Part shown: positions 24,301-64,000 of the stretch, in pieces
Position numbering within the stretch: position 1 is the stretch's first letter
How the letters are laid out: each line of letters begins with the position of its first letter
Assembly (NCBI RefSeq): GCF_964340395.1
Contig: NC_135567.1
Location: 4,123,899 to 4,187,898 of the forward strand
Direction: 5' to 3'
DNA from: Glandiceps talaboti
Lineage: Eukaryota; Hemichordata; Enteropneusta; Spengelidae
Length of the DNA: 64,000 nt
The notes under the pieces: generated by a model
What the model was told of the DNA's origin: nothing
Database searches by the model: none
What the model saw: only the letters and a program-made list of their open reading frames with translations
Program-made: the position numbers and the translations under genes

Positions 24301-25045
24301 TAATTCACATAATTTTCTGGAACATTCTTCTCCTCTTTTCAACCAGTTAACAATTCTCGACGTGTTTAAGTTACACAAGTATTTAGTAGGTGTTTTTGTT
24401 TACGACTAATACACAATAATTTACCACACTCTATAACCCATTAATGCACGCTGTTTAATAATGAATACAATACACGACAGAAGGTTCAGGGCAATTTATG
24501 TATTCCTCCAGTGAAGACATCAGTTGAACAACAATCAATATCATATACAGGTGCAACTACATGGAACGACATCAAATACAATATCAGGAAGGAACCAACA
24601 CGACATAGTTTCAAGTGCTTACTTAAAATGGATTTACTAAAAGAATATATAACATAGTTGGCATTCTTTACCGAACTTTCTTCTCATCGCTTGTAAAATG
24701 ACTGGGATTAGGATGGGGGTTGGGGGCGGGGAGTGCGTTTAGTGACACCCGTGAATGTTTAGCTATTAACCATTAATGTGAGGGGTCAGACTTGATTAGC
24801 AAAGCTATTTTCTGACTCCCATTACCTGTATAAATGTTGTGTATAAAAAGTGATCTGAAATTATTTCTTGTACAGGTAATAAAAATCAATCATTCAATCA
24901 ATCAATTTATTTATACTCATATTTGCACGTTTTACTCTATTGTCATCTGTGATAATTGTTACGACAATTATAAAAGTCGGCATGTTGCTTTAACTTACCA
25001 CCGCAATTCATCGGTAATACTAGCTTTTATTTTGTTGGGGGGGGG
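24301..25045. other. Unassigned AT-rich DNA
   Basis: Apart from the diverged unit at 24920-25005 nothing is recognisable. Confidence 0.45.
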
Positions 25046-25525
25046 GGGGGGGTTGCAGTAATCCGGGGGGCAGTTATCCTTCGGGGCAATTGTCCAGGGG
25101 GCAGTTGTCCTTAGGGGGCAGTTGTCCTTAGGGGGAAGTTGTCCTTAGGGGCAGTTGTCCGGGGGGCAGTTGTCCTTAGGGGGCAGTTGTCCTTTGGGGG
25201 CAATTGTCCGGGGGGGGGGGCAGTTGTCCTTAGGGGGCAGTTGTCCTTCGGGGGCAATTGTCAAGGGGGCAGTTGTCCTTAGGGGGCAGTTGTCCTTTGG
25301 GGGCAGTTGTCTGGGGGGCAGTTGTCCAGGGGGAAGTTGTCCGGGGGCAATTGTCCGGGGGGCAGTTGTCCACGGGAAATTGTCTGGGGGGGGGGGGGTA
25401 GTTGTCCTTCGGGGGCAGTTGTCCGGGGCAATTGGCTGGGGGGCAATTGTCCTTTGGGGGCAGTTGTCCTTCGGGGGGCAGTTGTCCGGGGGCAGTTGTC
25501 GGGGGGGGGGGGGCAGTTGTCCTGT
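25046..25525 (+). repeat. G-rich 17-bp minisatellite with G-runs up to 16
   Basis: About 25 units of GGGGGCAGTTGTCCTTA form with many runs of five or more G. The unit lacks stops on either strand, so long spurious proline/glycine-rich frames arise. It is the inverse of the short C-rich array at 23886-23965. The plus strand has high G-quadruplex potential. Confidence 0.93.
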
Positions 25526-27640
25526 TACCCAAATAACCATACACAAATCATACAAAGTACCATACACAAACCAAAAGGGAAACCACATCAAACTGTCATG
25601 TGTTTTCTTTACTTCGCAGACAAGAGACAAAATTTGTCCGAGCTCACAAACCACGCTTCACACACGTTGACTAGATCCGTGTGATATATATCATTAGGTG
25701 GGGACAATCAAACAGTTGCATGATTGAGTGGACAATTGTTTTATTCCAACATGGACGTATTACTAATACATTCATGGTTAAAACGAAAGTTGTGTTTTTC
25801 TTCAACTGTGTATAAGACAAAACATATTCTTATATATTTGGAACAACATTTTTAACTTTTATGTCAAAATCATCGAAAAAACAGACAAACAACGCCACAT
25901 TTCAGGATCACCATTCCAAACAAAGTTATCCTCGGGTACAAAGAAAGAACACATGCGTCAACATTTGTGTGTAAACTGTAAAGTGGATACTACTTCAACC
26001 TCTCATGATTTCATTTGATAGAAAATAAAGACAAACCAAAAGATCAAACCGAAGCTTTTAGTGGCGAGTATTTCTTGGATGTACAGCATCAAACAATAAA
26101 ACATAATGCAGTGGAACTCCGGCAAGAAATCAGTGCCACACATTATTGCTTGAAAGTCTCGAGTTGCTCCCCTCTAAGGTAAAATTTCAAATGAAAATTC
26201 CAACGTAGTCAATATATCATGTATTAATGTATAACAATATAGACAGGAAAGTGTTATCCACAACCATTTTTATTTATAAATCAAGCAAATTCAAACCTTT
26301 ACAAACCCAAAACTACATAAAACATGAAACAAAAAAAAACAGCTCAGAGTTTAAGTATTAATTTTTGTTTGAAATGTCCATTACAATAATATCATGTTAC
26401 CATGGCAACTTGTAATATCTAATCTTAATAAAATTCAACATTGATTAAGTTTTGTCAATGAATAATAAAAAAGTAATAACCTAGTTAAGATAAAAATAAT
26501 AATTGATAAACGTGAAAGTCTTACAAATACACATTCATCATTGCTGACAAAGATAACACTGTCACCTAGTTAAGATAAAAATAACAATTGATAAACGTGA
26601 AAGTCTTACAAATACACATTTATCATTGCTGACAAAGATAACACTGTCACCATGAATATTATATTTTCCCATTTTTAAAACTGTAATTTATATTCGATAT
26701 AAAATGTTCAACTGAGTACTTTGAGGCTTTCTATTTAAAATTTTGTGATTAAGTATGAATATACTATAAATTGTTAGTACTAACTACAGAAAAAATGGAA
26801 AATATTGATGAGCTTTGTTAAGACACATTTAAATTGGTATAAACAATTTCATGTCTAATCATGTTATTATGAAAATAATATAAATTGTTAATAAAGATTA
26901 ATAAAGTACTAATGATACAAAAATAGAAATTTTGACGATTATATATATTTCAATTGTATCAACAATTTCATTTCAATTATTTATGTACATTTCTCACTTA
27001 CAGGAAGTATTTTAATGATATGTAAAACACTTTTCAGTGCAGGTATATGTACTAGGCCCGTCTTAGGTTATAATTATAAAACAAATCCTTGGACCTATTT
27101 ATGATCTCATTGGTAATTATTCACTCTTTTGTTTCCACATACTCTAGGTCTAAATCATTTTTATTGGAAACAATGAAAAAAACGTTGTTTTTGACCACAT
27201 TTTGAATTAATATATCAGTTTGATTATGAGTTATCATATTTTGTATGTAGATATAACTATCCCTGTGTGTCTTTTTAAGACATATATTGTATTCTTTGAC
27301 ATGTATTTCTATTTCTATCTATGGTTTATTAGGTGAAAATACATGTATGGAAATATGACATCCACACCTGCCTCAAAACTTTCAATGTAATCAGATGTCT
27401 TCATTGGATGACGTCATGAGTATTTGTATTTGTTCTCATATCTTCTACTTACAAAGTGTACTTTGAATTTCTCTGTAAGTATGCAATGCTTTATTTTCAT
27501 ACTTTGTCTTTCCATATCACAGCATATTCACATGTTGTTATTTTTCTTGGCAAGGTGACACTTGTTATGTATTTACACACATGTTATGTATTTATTGTAA
27601 ACATACCCTGCATGATATGTTTGTTTATTTGGAAATAAAC
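25526..27640. other. Non-coding AT-rich DNA with a two-copy 85-bp duplication
   Basis: The segment from about 26480 to 26650 is a tandem pair (CCTAGTTAAGATAAAAATAA, GATAAACGTGAAAGTCTTAC, ATTGCTGACAAAGATAACAC) with period about 85 bp. Elsewhere no gene or RNA is evident. The right part may lie beyond the 3' end of the minus-strand ROCO-glycosyltransferase transcript. Confidence 0.5.
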
Positions 27641-27705
27641 AGAGTTTAATTATCTGACAAATAGAACCTAAACAAACATGTACAGTTTGCCCTCTACACA
27701 GTTTG

Positions 27706-27711
27706 TTTATT
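27706..27711 (-). terminator. Possible polyadenylation signal AATAAA (minus strand)
   Basis: TTTATT on the plus strand gives AATAAA on the minus strand about 225 nt after the stop codon of the ROCO-glycosyltransferase gene. Two more AATAAA hexamers occur further down (near 27630 and 27490). Confidence 0.45.
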
Positions 27712-27789
27712 CTTTACACATCTGTTCATTTTGACATTATGTAATTTTTAAATATAATCAACACATTGCTATGTTTGTTTTTGTCTAGT

Positions 27790-27895
27790 TTGCCAATATT
27801 GTAAGGCATTGGTAAGGTTACCATCATATTGATTGTTCAGTCGTTTTTGAAAGGCATTGGTAAGTTTACCATCATATTGATTGTTCAATCCTTAT
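27790..27895. repeat. Two-copy duplication in the 3' UTR
   Basis: AAGGCATTGGTAAGGTTACC with ATCATATTGATTGTTCAGTC is repeated about 47-50 bp later with few changes, directly after the stop codon of the minus-strand gene. Confidence 0.7.
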
Positions 27896-27933
27896 TTTTT
27901 CATGTTGTACTCTTACGTTGTTTGTTTTGATTT

Positions 27934-56003
<28,070 letters not shown>

Positions 56004-56759
56004 CTAAAGTGAAAAAAGAAAACATGATTAAAATGTAGGTTTTCAAAAAGAAGAATTTAATGGAAAGAAAATGATTAACTATAACATGTATGACCGACAC
56101 TGAGCACTATACTCACAGCGAATAAAGCATGTGTTTGTGTAAAGGTCGTGTGTGTAGAAGATTTTCAATGTGTTATACATTTATGAGGCATTGGTGACAT
56201 TACTGGAACTATAGCAAAAGTCAAAATTGGTACCTTCTCTTGTACTTTCCCCTAGACACACACAATGTAAGGTTAGATGGTCAATAGTGTGGTAAGGGTC
56301 ATGCAAATGTATGTATGCATTTGAATATAAAATTTCGTATAGCTATATCATCATCGTGCTCAAATCATAATAGCCGTAAGCCAACAGTGTACACATACAC
56401 CTATACAAGCAAAACAGTCCATTATGCAATATCCGAACAAACTGTAGTTAACATATAACTGTTGCTGACGTTATAAGCAATTATTCAAATCCATCTTTTT
56501 GGAGTTGTTCTAACCAATCAGAAACCGATGTCAGTAGCCAAGCTCTAGTGATTACATATCACGTCTTGGTTTCAGAGTTGAAAATCTAAATCTCTGTCCC
56601 CGGCAAGGGAATATAGATTATGACTTCTTTGATATTCCTAAGAGGAAAACAAAAACAACGTCCTTTCAACCCATGTTTACATCTGGAAACATTAACCCAA
56701 TTGTCTTGAAGAATTAATGATAATTCGTCAAGCATAAACAGACAACATAAACCTAGTAA
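56004..56759. other. Intron, nothing recognised
   Basis: Searched for Roc P-loop-like coding on the minus strand without success. Confidence 0.45.
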
Positions 56760-57016
56760 GGGGTGGACCATTTGATATCCTGGGGAGGGCTTGGAGGATT
56801 TCGGGGGAAAAAAAAGATGCCAAATGGAATTGCTTGAAAAACAAAATCCTGATCTGAGTGGGTGATGGGAAAAAAAAGATGGACCACTGCTCCTAGAAAA
56901 AATGTCTTGGCATGGAAATGATGCACAGGTTCGAGTGTACTGTTCAACCTGCCAGTACCTCTCCAACCAGGACACTTGTCAGATCATGACAAACATACAT
57001 TTTCAAACACATGTCA

Positions 57017-59374
<2,358 letters not shown>

Positions 59375-59639
59375 TCTGAATGTTTGAGTTCACCAATCAA
59401 GTTTCCAATTTCATGTGCAGTGTGTCATCATACCATGGCATAAAAATTGTCAATGATGTTCATTTAATTGAAAGTCAAACATGTATTGATATATGTAGTT
59501 TACTAAATATAATCTGTGTGTGATAGAACAGCATCTTTTTACTCTCTTTATTACCCCTAATAGGTGGGCATAGTGTTCAGGGCTAAAAACACATAATAAA
59601 CTGGCATAGAGTTGAGAACATCAGCAACTATCCAGTCAC

Positions 59640-61424
59640 GTACAGGCAAGTACAATGTAGTACAATACAGTGCAGTACGGTATGGTACGATACTGTGCAG
59701 TGCATTGTGGTATGGTACGATGTGGTATGGTACCGTACAGTACTCTACAGCGCAACAGTACAGTATGGCACAGTGCAATACAATACAATACAATGTACAA
59801 CAGTACAACAATGCATTAGAGTAAAGTGCAGTACAGTATAATACAACAGTACAGTACAAAGTAGTGCAGTACAATACAGTACAATGCAGTACAACAGTAC
59901 ATTATAGTACAGTGTGGTGCTATGCAGTACATTACAGTACAGCAGTACAGTACAGTACAGTACAGTACAGTACAGTACAGTACATTATGTACAGTACAGT
60001 ACAGTACAGTGTGGTACAGTGCAGTACAGTCCAGCATTACAGTATATTACTTTGCAGTTCAGTGCAGTACAGTATAGTACAGTACAGTACAGTGTGACAG
60101 TACAATATAGTACAGTGCAGTACAGTATAATACATTGCAGTACAGTACAGTGAAGTACAGTACAGTAAAACAGTACAATGTATTATAGTGCAACAGTACA
60201 GTACAGTACAGTACAACAATACTGTATAGTACAGTGCAGTACAGTACATTATAGTACAGTATAGTGCAGTACAACATTACAGTATACTACAGTATAGTAC
60301 ACCATAATACAGTGCAGTACAATACAATGGTACAGTATAATACAGTACAGTACAATACAACAGTACAATATAGTACAGTATAGTACAGTGCAGTACAGTA
60401 CAACACAACAGTACCGTGTAGTACAGTACAGTGTAGTATAGTGCAGTATAGTACAGTGCAGTACAGTATACTACAGTATAGTACAGTATTGTACAGTATA
60501 ATACAGTACAGTACAATACAACAGTACAGTATAGTACAGTATAGTACAGTGCAGAACACACAGTGCAGTACAACACAACAGTACAGTATACCAGTACAGT
60601 ACAGTACAGTGAAATAGAGTAAAGTACAGTATAGTACAGTATAGTACAGTATAATACAATATAGTACAGTATAATACAATGCAGTACAGTGTAGTACTTT
60701 TCTGTACAATGCATTTCAGTGCAGTACAGTGTCATGAATATTGTACAGTACAAAATAGTAAAGCGTAGTACAGTGTACTACTTTGCAGTACATTACATTA
60801 CAGTTCAACAGTACAGTACACTACAACAGTACAGTATAGTACAGTGCTGCGCAGTATAGTACAGGACAACAGTACTGTATAGTACAGTGCAACACAGTGC
60901 AGTGCAGTTCAATAGTACACTACAGTACAGTTCAACAGTATAGTACAGTGCAGTACAGTATAGTACAGTGCAATACAGTACAATAGTACAGTATAGTACT
61001 AAACAGCATTGTACAGTATAGTGCAGTACAACATTACTGAAACGTACAGTATAGTACAGTATAATACAGTGCAGTTCAATGGTACAGTATAGTGATTTGC
61101 AGTTCAGTGCAGTACAGTAAAGTACGACAGTACAACATAGTAGTGTATTACAGTGCAGTACATGTACAGTTCAGTACTGTGCAGTATAGTACTGTATAAA
61201 AGTACAGTATAGTACAGTACAGTATATACAGTACTGTGCAGTACAGTACAGTGCAACAATACAGTATAGTACAGTGCAGAACAGTATAGTACAGTACAGT
61301 ATAGTACAGCATAGTACAGTGCATTAGAATGCACTACGGTATAGTACAGTACAGTACAGTACAGTACAGTATAGTACAGTACAGTACAGTACAGTACAGT
61401 ACAGTACAACAGTACAGTATAGTG
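59640..61424. repeat. Degenerate TACAG pentanucleotide array, 1.8 kb
   Basis: Built of ACAGT/TACAG units with frequent point changes (TATAG, TGCAG, AACAG), with short homogeneous (TACAG)n runs at 59940-59985, 61335-61365 and 61380-61408. Stop-poor frames of Tyr-Cys-Thr-Val-Leu type arise from the unit and are not genes. Confidence 0.95.
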
Positions 61425-62039
61425 CCCTTTGTTGAGTAACTGAATTGCTGATTGTGTAAATTAATTTGTATAGGGCACTCATGTTCATCATAGTTTATTC
61501 TTGTTTCCAATACTTTTTGAGGAAAGAACTTGAGAACAGACACGCCTTAGAACAGATTTTAAAATCCGATGGTAGACCTACTCTAGTCTAAGATTAATAC
61601 ATATTCATTGTACTAGAACCGTACAGGCTCATTTCACAGTGCACATCATTTGTTTATCTGTAGCTTGTAAGTTTGGAAGGTATTCTATACTTACAAGGTT
61701 TGTGTTATAACCACTTTATAGTTGCATAATTATTATTTTTAAGCATTTTGTGTAGCTACTCAAGCAGTGTTAACATGTTGTTTTCTCAACTGTGCACTTT
61801 TACTATTAGACAGCATGCATTGTGCTGTCATACAAGATTTGCAATGACAGCTGTTCAAGACACCATAAAGATACATAGTGGGTACCTTTCCAGTCCATGT
61901 AAGTGATGATATCTATTTCATTTTTTTTAAAATCATAGTGTCCGTAGATTTTGTATAATAAATTTCATAATATACTCGTGATTTCACGAATGATGTGTCT
62001 CATCATGCGATAATGATAGTTAGTGAGATTGATATGTTA
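61425..62039. other. Unassigned DNA
   Basis: No recognised feature. A minus-strand frame near 61440-61540 (ETRINYDEHECPIQINLHNQ) looks protein-like but has no clear splice context. Confidence 0.4.
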
Positions 62040-62346
62040 GACACATTTTACATCCTAATTTGGATATCACTGATGTGACCATCATGTCGTGCACAATTAT
62101 TAATCTAAACACCCTTAAGAATGTTTCCACCAATGTTCAGTCCGATGTGCCCAGTAGTTTTTTGAGTTCAACCTTTTTGACCAAAATCACATTTTCAAAC
62201 CCACATCACAAACTAGTGGTAAGAACATTTTGATTTGAACAATTTCCCAACCTGAAACCAAAGGTAATACACCAACTAAACATCATGGCATATCAATTGG
62301 TCCAGCGGTGTTTGACTTTAAGTTGTTTACACACATCCACACATCC

Positions 62347-62413
<67 letters not shown>

Positions 62414-62460
62414 TACTTTGCCATGCCTATAGCACTACTGAACCTAATCAGTTCAGTTCT
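62040..62460 (+). mobile_element. Family R repeat, 3' part, with (CAGA)n
   Basis: CCTAATTTGGATATCACTGA, AATGTTTCCACCAA, TTGACTTTAAGTTGTTTAC, (CAGA)n at 62345-62412, then TATAGCACTACTGAACC: the same 3' module as at 46900-47385. Confidence 0.8.
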
Positions 62461-62944
62461 GCTAAAAAAACTATACCAACAGGCTTAAAGGATGTGTATG
62501 CTAAACTATATGGAATCCAAAGATATAACATAATTACTGAAGATCATTAACTATTAAAATTACTTTGTAAAAGTGAAAGCTATGTCAATCATGTATGCAT
62601 TGTTATGATAAACGTATGTACCAAATTATATGAGGTTTTAAGTTTGCATTCTTAAGCTAAAGTCTAATTACAGAAAATCATTAATTATGCAAATTACTCA
62701 AAAGTAATTATGACTGAATGGAGAACTATTGTAAACGAAACTGGTGACAACAAATAAATATTACAATGTATATGTAATAATGCAAGGAATTTAAGTAACG
62801 GAACCTGAAGATCCAGGTCTAATTCAAAGATCAATATTTGACAAGAAAGTTAAACCTGGCAATATAGGGGTAGACTGCAGTCTCCATCTATTAAAGTTTT
62901 TGAGTGAATTGCAGAAAATCATGAATTATACAATTACCTCATTA
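62461..62944. other. Unassigned AT-rich DNA
   Basis: Separates two family R pieces. No gene seen. Confidence 0.45.
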
Positions 62945-64000
62945 AAATAAAAAATACCGCCAATGGCGCTGTAGTACAGCTGTATAGTTTTTAAATATTT
63001 TTATCCATATGCTAGTCCATGCTAACAATAGTTGTTCATTTGCTGAATGACTATCCAGTTGCCTGTCCAACCATGTTGCTATCTGTTGCTGTCATTATAT
63101 ATATTTGCATACATTTTTGAATGTTATTGTTCACTTGTGTATGAATTCCTGATATTAACTTTCCAATATACATGATCATTTGGATGTCGCTATGGGCGTG
63201 GTCTTGTTGCTAGGTATATTTGCATACATTTTTAAATGTTGTCCATTTGTCTATATATCCTCTTGTTATCTTCGCAATATATGTGATCATTTGGCTGTTG
63301 CTATGGGCGTGGTCTTGTTGCTAGGCACATTTGCATACATTTTTTAAATGTTTATTTAATTGTCTATTAATCCCTGTTGTTATTTTCGCAATACATGTGA
63401 TCATTTGGCTGTTGCTTTGGAAGTGGTCTTGTTGCTAGGCACATTTGCATACACTTTCTGAATGATTATTCATTCGTCTTTCAATTCCTGTTATCTCTGC
63501 CATATACATGATTATTTGGCTAATACTATGAGCGTGGTCTTGTTGCTAGGCAAATTTACATACATTTTTTGATGCTTCAACTGTCTATTAATCCCTGTTG
63601 TTATCATTGTGAAATACACGACTGTTTGGCTGTTGTTAGGGATATCTGCTAGGGATATTTGCACATTTTTTTGAATGTTTACTCACTTGCCTACCAGATG
63701 ATGTTGTTATTTGACCAAAATATACTACCATTTGGTTGTTGTTAAGGGCGTGGTCATTGTTGCTAGGGCTATTTGTGTCAAAACATTTTTTTTTAAATCT
63801 GCAGAATAACACTTCTAGAAACATCTCATCAGGTTTCAGTCTCATTAACCAAGTACTTTTTGAAATATCAATTTTTGACCAAAATTAACATTTTTACACC
63901 TAATTTGCATATTACTGATGAGATCAATATTTGCTTAATACTCTGACGCATCCAAATCAAATTTCAGCCCAATCTGCTGAGTAGTTTTGGAATTAAAGAT
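62945..64000 (+). mobile_element. Family R repeat, 5' part and subrepeats, running off the window
   Basis: Starts ACCGCCAATGGCGCTGTAG, contains six to seven 115-bp subrepeats (GGCTGTTGCTATGGGCGTGG, TCTTGTTGCTAGGCACATTT) and enters the conserved 3' half (TCTGCAGAATAACACTTCTA) before the window ends. Confidence 0.85.

Noticed and set aside
25145-25670. Proline- or glycine-rich protein frames on both strands
   Set aside because: They are by-products of the G-rich 17-bp repeat, which lacks stop codons.
56586-56975. A 129-codon minus-strand frame as an upstream ROCO exon
   Set aside because: Most of it lies inside the left end of H1 copy 2, has no Roc P-loop or switch motif, and the corresponding part of H1 copy 1 is broken.
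59557-61409. Many Tyr/Cys/Thr/Val/Leu-rich open frames
   Set aside because: All come from the TACAG pentanucleotide array, whose five-base unit reads open in several frames.

Overview
The window is animal (metazoan) genomic DNA. It is AT-rich and dominated by tandem satellites and nested transposons, with intron-split genes using GT/AG splice sites. The transposons (LINE ends, a Penelope-like element, Harbinger-like and hAT-like DNA elements, MITEs) and an invertebrate-style ROCO/glycosyltransferase gene suggest a marine invertebrate, possibly a hemichordate, cephalochordate or lophotrochozoan. I cannot fix the lineage from the sequence alone.

Three transcription units can be supported. (1) A complete five-exon plus-strand gene (7048-16990) joins in phase into a 417-residue protein of no family I recognise; its introns are full of minisatellites and MITEs. 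(2) A minus-strand gene (56003 down to 27934, 5' end beyond the window) has eight exons that join without a phase break. They encode the end of a Roc GTPase domain, a COR domain, a short linker with a WDCLYC motif, and a complete GT4-type glycosyltransferase. This ROCO-glycosyltransferase fusion is the most interesting item. (3) A weaker plus-strand gene model (about 43726-48332) lies antisense inside the 21.2-kb intron that splits the COR domain of gene 2. Its last exon has a relative on the minus strand at 23464-23730.

Layout: 1-4990 is a 169-bp satellite with higher-order structure; 5180-5640 a decayed LINE; 6830-17130 gene 1; 17310-20750 a 29-bp satellite carrying an E-box in most units; 20890-27600 MITEs, G-rich arrays and mostly featureless AT-rich DNA; 27700-33460 the 3' exons of the ROCO-glycosyltransferase gene; 33460-54704 its giant intron, holding a 63-bp satellite split by a Harbinger-like element, LINE ends, the antisense gene, a microsatellite-bearing repeat (family R), and a three-level transposon nest; 54704-56003 the Roc/COR exons; 56760-64000 a second copy of the transposon nest, a 1.8-kb degenerate pentanucleotide array and more family R.

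Family R, H1 and H2 are names I give here to repeat families recognised by comparing copies within the window. Exon boundaries were read by eye from splice motifs, phase and protein continuity; no alignment or database search was run.
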